From: Lachnospiraceae bacterium | GTDB taxonomy: Bacteria; Bacillota; Clostridia; Lachnospirales; Lachnospiraceae | NCBI GenBank assembly: GCA_017444545.1 | Contig: JAFSWJ010000044.1 | Coordinates: 1 to 8,567 of the forward strand | Length of the DNA stretch: 8,567 nucleotides | Reading direction: 5' to 3' | Part shown: piece by piece, positions 1 through 6,254 of the stretch | Numbering within the stretch: the stretch's first letter is position 1 | Layout: the number at the start of each line of letters is the position of its first letter | Position numbers and translations under genes: made by a program | Notes under the pieces: model-generated | Database searches by the model: none | Told to the model about the DNA's origin: nothing | Seen by the model: the letters and a program-made list of their open reading frames with translations, nothing else

Positions 1-355
1 CGGGTATTATCCAAAGCAGAATCTGTCCACGATCATCCAGCGCGTTAGTGCGCTCATCATCCTTCTCATGCTTTTAATGCACATCCGTATGTTTGATCTC
101 ATGAAAAATGCCGCTTCAAAGGAAACGAGGTTTTTCTGGTGGTTTCTGGTACTTTGTGAGATCATTTTTTTCGGAGCGGTCATCGCGCATATATCGGTGT
201 CCTTTTCAAAGGCGCTCGTAACACTTGGGCTGCTTTCATCCATGGAGACAAAAAAGAAGATAGACCGTACCATGTATGTGCTGGGGGCTGTTGTCTTTGC
301 CGTGTCTGTTTTTGCAGTGGTCAGAGGGCAGATGGGTATGTTTTTGCATCCGTGA
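1..355 (+). CDS. Fumarate reductase/succinate dehydrogenase cytochrome b subunit (3' part)
   Basis: The gene runs in from the left edge (first whole codon at 2) and the last 117 residues are visible. The product is the membrane anchor of a succinate:quinone oxidoreductase. In this family it carries haem b and passes electrons between menaquinone and the iron-sulfur subunit. Three hydrophobic segments can be seen at about visible residues 11-31, 46-67 and 90-112. Two histidines sit where haem ligands are expected: one in LLMHIRMFD (H27) and one in the family-like stretch AHISVSFSKALVTLG (H63). The order anchor, flavoprotein, iron-sulfur subunit matches the B. subtilis sdhCAB type, whose anchor is a single five-helix, two-haem protein. 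Two helices would therefore be missing upstream. The TGA is 24 nt before the flavoprotein start, which supports co-transcription. Assignment rests largely on context plus the histidine motif. Confidence 0.85.
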   Translation, partial: GYYPKQNLSTIIQRVSALIILLMLLMHIRMFDLMKNAASKETRFFWWFLVLCEIIFFGAVIAHISVSFSKALVTLGLLSSMETKKKIDRTMYVLGAVVFAVSVFAVVRGQMGMFLHP

Positions 356-379
356 AAACGGACGTTTAGGGAGAAGGAT

Positions 380-2008
380 ATGAACGGTGTTTTGGTCATA
401 GGAAGCGGTATTTCGGGAATGTCAGCAGCCATCAGATGTGCGGAACTGGGGCTTAGGGTGACCCTTGTGTCACCATTTCCGTCCGAGAGGTCGCAGTCTG
501 TCATGGCCGCCGGCGGTATCAATGCGGTACGCGAAGGAAACGGTGAGGGAGATACGGTATCCAGCCATATAGAGGATACATTAAAAGGCGGCGCATATCT
601 TGCAGGTGAAAAAGAAGTCAGAGGGCTTTGCGAAGGAAGCGGTGCGATCCTTGAGTATCTTGAAAGCGTAGGGACGGTCTTTTCTGTTGATGAAAACGGA
701 AAGACTGCAAAGAGAGCCTTTGGAGGACAGTCTCACAGGCGTACATATTATTGCGGAGCATCCACGGGAAAGCAGATCGTGTCCGCCCTTATTATGGAGG
801 TCAGACGCTTTGAGGCAAAGGGGCTCATCGAAAGGAGACTCTGGAGCTGCTTTTATTATGCATTGATAGCTGACGGGACCTGCCACGGAGCGCTGATCTT
901 TGATGAAGTGTCCGGGAAACTTGAGGCTTTATATGCGGATGCGGTCATCATGGCAACAGGCGGGCAGAATGCGCTTTTTGGCAAGACAACGGGTTCGACT
1001 CAATGTGACGGTTATACCCAGGGAAAGCTTTTTCTGCAGGGTGTGAGATTAAAAAATCTTGAGTTTATCCAGTACCATCCCACGACCCTTGAGACGGGGC
1101 AGAAAAGGATGCTGATATCCGAAGCGGCCCGCGGAGAGGGAGGAAGGCTTTATTATGAGGATCAGGGTCGCAGGGTTTATTTCATGGAGGAAAAGTACGG
1201 GAATAACGGAAACCTCATGACCAGGGATGTGGTGTCCCGTGAGATCTTTCTTGCAAAAAAGGATGTGTATCTTGATGTTTCGTTTCTCGGGAAGGAAGTG
1301 ATAAAAAAACGCATCCCGGAGATCATGGAGCTTTGCGCAAAGTACAGGGGGATTGATATAACAAAAGAGCCGATACCCGTGGCGCCGTCGGTGCATTTTT
1401 TCATGGGAGGTTTTGCGGTGGACAGCTTTCATGAAACAAACATCCGCAATCTTTTTGCAGTGGGGGAATGTGCCTCCATTTATCATGGCGCGAACAGGCT
1501 TGGAGGAAACTCGCTGCTGGCGGCGGTTTACGGAGGTTTTACTGCTGCGCAGGAAATAGCAGGCAGGACAGGAGAGTATAAGCATCCCGGCTTTGACGGT
1601 TATCTGGACCGGGAAAATGATCTCCTTGCAAAAAAAGGAAAGACGGCAAGCAGGTTCCCCGTGGCATATATCAGGGATATGCTGGCAAAGACCATGCAAA
1701 ATGATCTGGGCATCGTCCGGGACGGACAAAGGCTTGCCGGCGGGATAAAGGATGTGGATTATCTTTTGGAAACCGCGGAAAAGATACGTTACGACAGCAG
1801 TGTAATGCCGTATTTTAATTACAGTCTCATGGGGATACTGACGCTTGCAAGGGCAGTGCTTACCTGTGCGGATTTCAGAAAAGAAAGCAGGGGAGCGCAT
1901 TTCAGGAGTGATTTTCCCGAAACAAGGGATGGGTACGCAAAACCGACCATCATATCCTATGAAGGGGGAAAGTATCTTGCCGGTCTTGAAAAGGAGGATG
2001 GAGGATGA
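380..2008 (+). CDS. Fumarate reductase/succinate dehydrogenase flavoprotein subunit, non-covalent-FAD variant
   Basis: This 542-aa FAD protein interconverts fumarate and succinate at the cytoplasmic face of the membrane complex. The N-terminal Rossmann motif GSGISG is at residues 8-13 and the AAGGINAV flavin loop at 43-50. HPTT lies at 233-236, EAARGEGG at 248-255, and TRDVVSR at 281-287 holds the catalytic-type Arg. H339 is in VHFFMGG, and GANRLGGNSLL at 370-380 closes the site. All dicarboxylate-site residues expected for the family are therefore present. The histidine that normally carries covalent FAD is replaced by Gln39 (RSQSVMAAGG; codon CAG at 494-496). It is shorter than the roughly 580-600 residues common in this family. 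The start has AGGGAG at 368-373, six bases upstream. The TGA overlaps the next ATG. L-aspartate oxidase also lacks this His, but the neighbouring anchor and Fe-S genes favour fumarate reductase. Confidence 0.9.
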   Translation: MNGVLVIGSGISGMSAAIRCAELGLRVTLVSPFPSERSQSVMAAGGINAVREGNGEGDTVSSHIEDTLKGGAYLAGEKEVRGLCEGSGAILEYLESVGTVFSVDENGKTAKRAFGGQSHRRTYYCGASTGKQIVSALIMEVRRFEAKGLIERRLWSCFYYALIADGTCHGALIFDEVSGKLEALYADAVIMATGGQNALFGKTTGSTQCDGYTQGKLFLQGVRLKNLEFIQYHPTTLETGQKRMLISEAARGEGGRLYYEDQGRRVYFMEEKYGNNGNLMTRDVVSREIFLAKKDVYLDVSFLGKEVIKKRIPEIMELCAKYRGIDITKEPIPVAPSVHFFMGGFAVDSFHETNIRNLFAVGECASIYHGANRLGGNSLLAAVYGGFTAAQEIAGRTGEYKHPGFDGYLDRENDLLAKKGKTASRFPVAYIRDMLAKTMQNDLGIVRDGQRLAGGIKDVDYLLETAEKIRYDSSVMPYFNYSLMGILTLARAVLTCADFRKESRGAHFRSDFPETRDGYAKPTIISYEGGKYLAGLEKEDGG

Positions 2009-2682
2009 AGGTAAAGATCCTGCGACAGGTTCATCCCGGTTCAAAACCGTACTGGGAAGGGTTTATATATGACGGTCCCACGGACATCTCGGTGGCGGGC
2101 ATGCTTGATCATCTCAACTACAACGATGATATAATAAATGATAAGGGCAAGGCCACCGGCAGGATAGGCTGGGAATGTTCATGCCTGCAGGGAGTCTGCG
2201 GTGCCTGCGCCATGGTGATAAACGGTGTGCCCTCTCTTGCCTGCGAGACCTTTTTAAAGGATCAGGGAAAAGATGAGATCACCATCAGACCTCTCCGGAA
2301 ATTTCCGGTGATACATGATCTTGTCGTTGACAGATCCGCCATACATGAAAACCTGAAAAAAACGGACATTTACATAGGAGAGTGGCAGCAGGGACAGGAC
2401 AGGGACTTAGACCACCAGTATCTTGCCGCAAAATGTCTCAAGTGCGGACTGTGCCTTGAGGTATGTCCCAATTATGCTGATGGCAGAAATTTTTACGGGG
2501 CCGTCTTTGCAAACGACTGCTACATCGTTTCGGCAAGGAACGAAAAAAAATCCGAAAGCATCAAAAATTCCTACGGGGAACATTTTGCCGGAGGCTGCTC
2601 AAAATCCCTTGCCTGCGTGGATGTATGCCCTATGAAGATCCCAACCCTTGCCTCTATGGCAAAGCTGAACAAAAAAATGTGA
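2005..2682 (+). CDS. Fumarate reductase/succinate dehydrogenase iron-sulfur subunit
   Basis: This 225-aa protein carries electrons between the flavoprotein and the membrane anchor. All three cluster-binding sets are visible. The [2Fe-2S] set is C60, C65, C68 and C80 in an N-terminal ferredoxin-like domain, with an extra C58. The [4Fe-4S] set is C144, C147, C150 and C208. The [3Fe-4S] set is C154, C198 and C204. The spacing CLKCGLCLEVCP followed by C-x5-C-x3-CP is the same as in E. coli SdhB, so no cluster appears to be lost. The start overlaps the preceding stop (ATGA at 2005-2008) and has AAGGAGG at 1991-1997, seven bases upstream, so translation is probably coupled. The last codons (NKKM) lie on an A-run, and the stop codon itself lies inside the terminator hairpin. 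Confidence 0.94.
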   Translation: MKVKILRQVHPGSKPYWEGFIYDGPTDISVAGMLDHLNYNDDIINDKGKATGRIGWECSCLQGVCGACAMVINGVPSLACETFLKDQGKDEITIRPLRKFPVIHDLVVDRSAIHENLKKTDIYIGEWQQGQDRDLDHQYLAAKCLKCGLCLEVCPNYADGRNFYGAVFANDCYIVSARNEKKSESIKNSYGEHFAGGCSKSLACVDVCPMKIPTLASMAKLNKKM

Positions 2683-2717
2683 CAGGGGGACAGTCCCCCT
2701 GTCACATCCAAATTTTT
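2677..2717. terminator. Bidirectional terminator shared by convergent genes
   Basis: A perfect 14-bp inverted repeat has arms at 2677-2690 and 2694-2707 with a 3-base CAG loop; the core arm is GTGACAGGGGGA. On the + strand it is followed by TTTTT at 2713-2717. On the - strand it is followed by seven T (A-run 2671-2677, partly inside the stem). It therefore fits an intrinsic terminator in both directions, for the fumarate reductase operon and for the convergent protease gene. The TGA of the iron-sulfur subunit lies within the left arm. Confidence 0.85.
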
Positions 2718-3559
2718 CATGACCATTTTGCTTTCCACAGATCGACGATATCGCCGCGTTTGGAAGGTCTGATAAGATAAAGACCCCAGAAAACTCCTAT
2801 AACTCCGGCAATTATCGTGATCCAGTCGCCCACTCCCATGTTGGACATTATTCCTCCGGAATTTCCCAGGTCCGCCCGGATGAATTCCATGAAATCCAAG
2901 CTCATATGTCCGAGTATGCAGGGCCACAGGTTTCCGGTGCGAAGATATACAGCACCCAGCACCATTCCTATACCTGCCGCATAGGCAGCCTGGCCGACCG
3001 AGATCAAAAGCGGTGCTCCCGCAAGAGCATTTGATACATGGGCCAGTCCGAATACGATGGAAGACAACCAGAAGATCGTCATAACACCTTTTTCTGTCGG
3101 GACCTTCCTGAGATAATTTGCAACACCGGGTCCCCTGAAAGCAACTTCTTCACCAAACCCCGGGGCAAAGGCTCTCAGAAATGCCAGAAAAACGCTTCCG
3201 ATCCCAAACTGCGTCCAGCTTACCACGCTTCCGGTCCAATGGATCAAAAGGATCGGAGCAAGGAGTACAAGTCCCTGAAGAAAGTGTTTCTTTTTAAGCA
3301 TTCCGTCAAAGGAAGGACGGAACCACAAGTAAAACAAACCTATTGTCAGGATCGATCCGACTGCAGTTCCCAAACCCTGTGCCTGAAGGATTTCATTTCC
3401 ATATACTTCTGCTTTGAACGCATAGCCCGGGATCAGTCTGCCGAGAAATAATATGTCGATGATACTGCTTGTAATGGCAGATACGATCAATGAAAAGATC
3501 ATGAGGAGAAAATATCCCAATATGGGATGGTTTAATATTTTGTGATTTCCTGTTTTCAT
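2717..3559 (-). CDS. CPBP family intramembrane glutamic endopeptidase (CAAX/bacteriocin-processing type)
   Basis: This is a 280-aa polytopic membrane protein with about seven or eight hydrophobic stretches. The three signature motifs of the CPBP (Abi/Rce1-like) protease family are present in order: EEVAFRG (E137, E138, R142), GLAH with H174 (FxxxH-like), and GHMSLD with H218 and D222 (HxxxD/N). The two glutamates and histidines form the membrane-embedded active site in this family. Members act as CAAX-like proteases, bacteriocin-immunity factors or maturases, and the substrate here cannot be told. I place the start at ATG 3559-3557, with AGAAAGGA (3574-3567) seven bases upstream and a hydrophobic segment soon after. 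The frame stays open back to 3733, but that extension has no membrane or family character and lies across the promoter. It is a single gene, convergent with the reductase operon and divergent from the flavoprotein operon. Confidence 0.9.
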   Translation of the reverse strand: MKTGNHKILNHPILGYFLLMIFSLIVSAITSSIIDILFLGRLIPGYAFKAEVYGNEILQAQGLGTAVGSILTIGLFYLWFRPSFDGMLKKKHFLQGLVLLAPILLIHWTGSVVSWTQFGIGSVFLAFLRAFAPGFGEEVAFRGPGVANYLRKVPTEKGVMTIFWLSSIVFGLAHVSNALAGAPLLISVGQAAYAAGIGMVLGAVYLRTGNLWPCILGHMSLDFMEFIRADLGNSGGIMSNMGVGDWITIIAGVIGVFWGLYLIRPSKRGDIVDLWKAKWS

Positions 3560-3610
3560 ATTTTTTTCCTTTCTGCGGGGTTCATAAAGATCAATACCCG
3601 GTTCTGATCC

Positions 3611-3637
3611 ATTATAGCATAATAAAGACAATGTCAA
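3611..3637 (-). promoter_or_regulatory. Extended -10 promoter of the CPBP protease gene
   Basis: On the - strand TTGACA lies at 3637-3632 and TATAAT at 3616-3611, preceded by TGC, which makes an extended -10 (TGnTATAAT). The spacer is 15 bases, shorter than the ideal 17, and the TG extension could compensate. The predicted start of transcription is near 3604, leaving a leader of about 45 bases before the ATG at 3559. The same motif position explains why the longer open frame to 3733 is unlikely to be translated. Confidence 0.65.
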
Positions 3638-3723
3638 ACCCTGTCTGTCAGAGTGTTTGCTGTGTTTGCGAAAAAGCGTTGACCTGGCTGTAAGGCGAAG
3701 AGTTTGCCTGTTGAAAAAAATGA

Positions 3724-3752
3724 TTGACAACATAATATAAACGGGTTAATAT
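3724..3752 (+). promoter_or_regulatory. Consensus sigma-A promoter of the flavoprotein-tetR-tcdA operon
   Basis: TTGACA at 3724-3729 and TAATAT at 3747-3752 are separated by exactly 17 bases. Transcription should begin near 3759, giving a leader of about 40 bases before the ATG at 3801. The -10 box forms the left end of a perfect palindrome, so the promoter should be repressible by a protein bound there. Confidence 0.8.
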
Positions 3753-3768
3753 AAACGCGTTTATATTA
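3747..3768. promoter_or_regulatory. 22-bp palindromic operator, probable TetR-family binding site
   Basis: TAATATAAACG (3747-3757) is followed directly by its exact reverse complement (3758-3768), with no spacer. The palindrome covers the -10 box and the expected transcription start. A further copy of the half-site, AATATAAACG, lies at 3734-3743, fourteen bases upstream of the matching bases 3748-3757, inside the -35/-10 spacer. The size, symmetry and position fit a TetR-type operator, and a TetR-type gene is third in this operon. Binding by that protein is inference. Confidence 0.7.
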
Positions 3769-3789
3769 TATTGTTGTTTCTTTTTCAAT

Positions 3790-3794
3790 GGAGG
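3790..3794 (+). promoter_or_regulatory. Ribosome binding site fixing the first flavoprotein start
   Basis: GGAGG lies six bases before ATG 3801. An in-frame upstream ATG at 3771 has no such site and would begin almost at the expected transcription start, so 3801 is preferred. Confidence 0.8.
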
Positions 3795-3800
3795 TTCATC

Positions 3801-4304
3801 ATGGTTTTGATAGTAAATACAACTTCGGATACATCCATAACCGGCCGGATCAAAGAGGCGGCAGGCAAAGATGCCGGACTGGATGTGGTCGAGGCAGCAG
3901 GACTAAAGATCAGTCACTGTATCGGATGCAATTTCTGCTGGCTGAAGACTCCCGGAGAATGTTCGATCAAAGACGATTATGAGATCATTTTGAGGAAGAT
4001 CGTACATGCGGATCAGCTTTGGGTCATATCGGACACAGCACTGGGCTTTCTTGATCATAAGGGCAAGAATATCTATGACAGGATCCTTCCGATAGCTACC
4101 ATGTACCTGAAGTTTTCGGGTGATCAGATGCGTCATGTCAGACGTTATGATCAGATAACGGATATCGGGATCATCTATCGTGGGGAGCCGGACAGGGAGT
4201 ATCTGGAAAGATGGAACAGTCGGGCTGCGTTAAATTTTGGCAGCAGGTCACTTGGCGTATTCAGCGCAGACGAGGTAAAGGAGGCGGTATCATGCATGTG
4301 TTGA
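3801..4304 (+). CDS. Small flavodoxin-fold protein with CX2CX2CX7C cysteine motif
   Basis: This 167-aa protein is of the flavodoxin/NADPH-dependent FMN reductase type. After a first strand (VLIVNTT) there is a compact cysteine cluster with C40, C43, C46 and C54 (CIGCNFCWLKTPGEC), followed by IKDDY. The spacing CX2CX2CX4-7C is that of archaeal and clostridial iron-sulfur flavoproteins (Isf), where it binds a [4Fe-4S] cluster. Many clostridial flavodoxin-family proteins share this CxGCxxCW stretch. The usual flavin phosphate loop GSPRxxxNT is not visible; the corresponding region reads NTTSDTSITG. It may therefore bind FMN poorly or differently. The protein ends in CMC. The gene is first in its operon and overlaps the next, also flavodoxin-like, by 13 bases. 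An electron-transfer or stress-type reductase role is inference; the substrate is unknown. Confidence 0.75.
   Translation: MVLIVNTTSDTSITGRIKEAAGKDAGLDVVEAAGLKISHCIGCNFCWLKTPGECSIKDDYEIILRKIVHADQLWVISDTALGFLDHKGKNIYDRILPIATMYLKFSGDQMRHVRRYDQITDIGIIYRGEPDREYLERWNSRAALNFGSRSLGVFSADEVKEAVSCMC
4277..4284 (+). promoter_or_regulatory. Ribosome binding site fixing the second flavoprotein start
   Basis: AAAGGAGG lies seven bases before ATG 4292, inside the coding region of the preceding gene. It selects this start over in-frame ATG 4211, whose 27 extra residues are not family-like and come before the normal first strand MHVLIINGSPR. Confidence 0.85.
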
Positions 4305-4942
4305 TCATAAACGGAAGTCCCCGTGTGAAGCAGTTCAGTAATACTGACAAGATATTAGCCGGGTTCACGCAGGGAATGTGTGAGAACGGCACCACATTCG
4401 AACAATATGAGGTCTCTGACAGGAAGCAGTGGGACGATATCCGCAGGGCTTATTATGCAAACAGCAATATCCTGATAGCACTTCCGCTCTATGTGGAATG
4501 CATACCCGGATTGCTGATGGAGTTTCTTGAAACACTGTCTCCCAGAAATGACGGCGCAAGGATCGCCTATATCCTTCAGAGCGGATTTGCCGAAGGGATC
4601 CAGCTTCGGTGCGGAGAGGCTTATCTGGAAAAACTGACAGGTTATCTGGGGTGTGAATATGCCGGGACACTTGTCAAAGGTGACAATTTCAGTATAAGAT
4701 TTTTTGAAGGTGAACAGAGGGAAAGGATCACAGGTCCATATACGGAAATGGGGCGTGAATACGCTGCAGGCGCCGGATTTGATACGGATAAGTGCAGGGC
4801 TTTCACCGGGTTTGAAGTAATGCCGGCATATCTGCGTCTGATACTGGGGATTGTGTTCAGGACCGTGGGAAGGACCATGTTCAGGAAGATCGCCCAAAGC
4901 TGGGGATGCACGAAACCGCTGGACTACAGACCTTATCAATAA
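4292..4942 (+). CDS. NAD(P)H-dependent FMN reductase/flavodoxin-like oxidoreductase
   Basis: This 216-aa protein has the canonical start of the flavodoxin-like reductase fold: strand HVLIINGSPR (2-11) followed by a loop ending in SNT (16-18) for the flavin phosphate. The characteristic ALPLYVECIPGLLMEFLE (64-80) corresponds to the P-L-Y-V-x-x-(L/I)-P-G segment near the flavin ring in this family. It has no clustered cysteines. The C-terminal part (about 175-216) is rich in hydrophobic and basic residues (LRLILGIVFRTVGRTMFRKIA) and could be an amphipathic helix that contacts a membrane or partner. The gene overlaps the preceding flavoprotein gene by 13 bases and is followed after 11 bases by the regulator. 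The pair may work together, one giving the flavin site and the other the iron-sulfur-type motif; this is inference. Confidence 0.82.
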   Translation: MHVLIINGSPRVKQFSNTDKILAGFTQGMCENGTTFEQYEVSDRKQWDDIRRAYYANSNILIALPLYVECIPGLLMEFLETLSPRNDGARIAYILQSGFAEGIQLRCGEAYLEKLTGYLGCEYAGTLVKGDNFSIRFFEGEQRERITGPYTEMGREYAAGAGFDTDKCRAFTGFEVMPAYLRLILGIVFRTVGRTMFRKIAQSWGCTKPLDYRPYQ

Positions 4943-4953
4943 GGGTATGCATC

Positions 4954-5565
4954 ATGGGACGTAAAACAAAGATAACGAAAGAAATGATACTTGAAGCGGC
5001 ATATGAGCTGTTGGATGAATCGGGTATAGGCGCTGTGGGGATCAAGTCCATTGCGTCGAAGCTTGGTTGCTCCACGCAGCCGGTTTCCTGGCAGTTCGGA
5101 AGCATGACAGAGCTTCGAAAGGAATTGTATGAATATGCTGCAATGAAGCTCTATGGTACTCTGGGAGAGGAGATGCGGGACAAGGAAGCCCTGGAGGCAT
5201 TTTTTGTTTCTGGCAAGCATTATCTGTCCGGTGCATGTGATCATCCGAATGTGTTCCGGTTTGTCAACGTGGACGATCCTTTAGAAACTATAGGTGAACA
5301 GTTGTATGAAGGCAGGAGCATTTTCGATCTTCAGTTTGATAAAGAGGCATTTGAAAAGCTTACTGCCCAATATGATGTGTCACCCGAGGCAGCAGGTGAA
5401 GCAGTCAGGGATGTCGTCATATATACCCATGGACTGGCAGTCATGATGATGTTTGACAGCTACAGGCTGCCCAAGGATGAAGCTGTAAAGATGATGTATA
5501 ATATGGGGGTGCGGTTATTGGCAGACATAGGTATCCATGATGATACCCGGAGGAACATGTTTTGA
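4954..5565 (+). CDS. TetR/AcrR family transcriptional regulator
   Basis: This 203-aa regulator has an N-terminal helix-turn-helix at about residues 8-60. ITKEMILEAAYELLDESG is helix 1, IKSIASKLGC helix 2, and STQPVSWQFGSMTELRKELYEYA covers the recognition helix and helix 4; this is the order typical of TetR proteins. The C-terminal ligand-binding region (about 65-203) is helical and not diagnostic of a ligand. The start at ATG 4954 has AAGGG at 4941-4945, eight bases upstream, and gives the usual short N-terminus; an earlier in-frame ATG at 4906 lies inside the previous gene. Its place after two flavoprotein genes behind a palindromic operator suggests autoregulation and relief by a compound that the flavoproteins act on. 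The stop overlaps the tcdA start (TGATG). A TetR family role is secure; the effector is unknown. Confidence 0.9.
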   Translation: MGRKTKITKEMILEAAYELLDESGIGAVGIKSIASKLGCSTQPVSWQFGSMTELRKELYEYAAMKLYGTLGEEMRDKEALEAFFVSGKHYLSGACDHPNVFRFVNVDDPLETIGEQLYEGRSIFDLQFDKEAFEKLTAQYDVSPEAAGEAVRDVVIYTHGLAVMMMFDSYRLPKDEAVKMMYNMGVRLLADIGIHDDTRRNMF

Positions 5566-6251
5566 TGCCGGAACAGTTTTCAAGAACGCAGTTATTATAC
5601 GGAGAGGAGACCATGGGAAGGTTTGCGGCCTCCCGGGTCGCGGTTTTCGGAATAGGCGGAGTGGGCGGCTATGTTGTGGAGGCTCTGGCAAGGAGCGGGA
5701 TAGGCGCACTTGACCTCATCGATAACGACATTGTCTGCCCTTCAAATATCAACCGGCAGATAATAGCCACCACAAAGACCGTGGGCAGGTACAAGGTTGA
5801 GGTGGCCGAAGAGAGAGTGCACGACATAAACCCCGACTGCAGGGTCAGGGGATTTAAAACTTTTTTTCTCCCGGAGACTGCGGATCAGTTTGATTTTCAC
5901 GAATACGACTATGTGGTGGATGCCATAGACACGGTAACCGGAAAACTGTCGATCATAGAAAAGGCAAAGGAAGCGGGAGTTCCCGTGATCTCGTCGATGG
6001 GTGCGGGAAACAAGCTGGAACCCTCATTGTTTGAGGTGGCTGATATCTATGAGACATCCGTCTGTCCGCTTGCAAAGGTGATGCGCCACGAATGCCGAAA
6101 GAGAGGGATCGATTCCCTCAAGGTGGTATATTCAAAGGAAGAGCCGAAAAAATGCTCCGATCGCAGGGATACCCCCGGCTCAACAGCCTTTGTACCATCC
6201 GTCGCTGGTCTCATCATGGCGGGCGAGGTGCTGAATGATCTGGCGGGATGA
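5565..6251 (+). CDS. tcdA: tRNA threonylcarbamoyladenosine dehydratase (TcdA/CsdL)
   Basis: This 228-aa E1-like (ThiF/MoeB/HesA) protein uses ATP to adenylate and cyclise the threonylcarbamoyl group of t6A37, giving cyclic t6A on ANN-decoding tRNAs. The N-terminus QFSRTQLLYGEE is typical of TcdA. The nucleotide-binding GIGGVGG is at 29-35, DNDIVCPSNINRQ (53-65) gives the conserved Asp and Asn-Arg of the adenylation site, and the strand VVDAIDTV lies at 117-124. GAGNKLEPSLFEVADIYET (147-165), followed by CPLAKVMRHECRKRGI, separates TcdA from ThiF and MoeB. The zinc-binding CxxC pairs of MoeB are absent, as expected. ATG 5565 overlaps the tetR stop by one base. GGAGG at 5549-5553 is 11 bases before ATG 5565 and 8 before in-frame TTG 5562, so the exact start is uncertain by one codon. 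Confidence 0.92.
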   Translation: MPEQFSRTQLLYGEETMGRFAASRVAVFGIGGVGGYVVEALARSGIGALDLIDNDIVCPSNINRQIIATTKTVGRYKVEVAEERVHDINPDCRVRGFKTFFLPETADQFDFHEYDYVVDAIDTVTGKLSIIEKAKEAGVPVISSMGAGNKLEPSLFEVADIYETSVCPLAKVMRHECRKRGIDSLKVVYSKEEPKKCSDRRDTPGSTAFVPSVAGLIMAGEVLNDLAG

Positions 6252-6254
6252 CAA

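Noticed and set aside
380..2008. L-aspartate oxidase (NadB) as the identity of the flavoprotein
   Set aside because: Lack of the FAD histidine and the SHIEDTLKGG stretch resemble NadB, but the flanking cytochrome b and three-cluster Fe-S subunits with overlapping reading frames favour a fumarate reductase complex.
1049..2044. 331-codon open frame on the - strand opposite the flavoprotein gene
   Set aside because: It lies entirely across the well-supported flavoprotein and the start of the Fe-S gene, has no family-like motif, and its composition (many His, Cys, Pro) is that of an antisense shadow.
3640..3723. Possible small gene or further promoter between the protease and flavoprotein promoters
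   Set aside because: A TTGACC at about 3679 has no matching -10 box, and no open frame with a ribosome site is present; I see only spacer sequence.
3560..3733. N-terminal extension of the CPBP protease by 58 residues
   Set aside because: It covers the extended -10 promoter, has no membrane or family features, and the ATG at 3559 has a properly spaced ribosome binding site.
4355..4939. 194-codon open frame on the - strand opposite the second flavoprotein
   Set aside because: The + strand frame shows clear flavodoxin-fold motifs and an ideal ribosome site; the antisense frame shows none.
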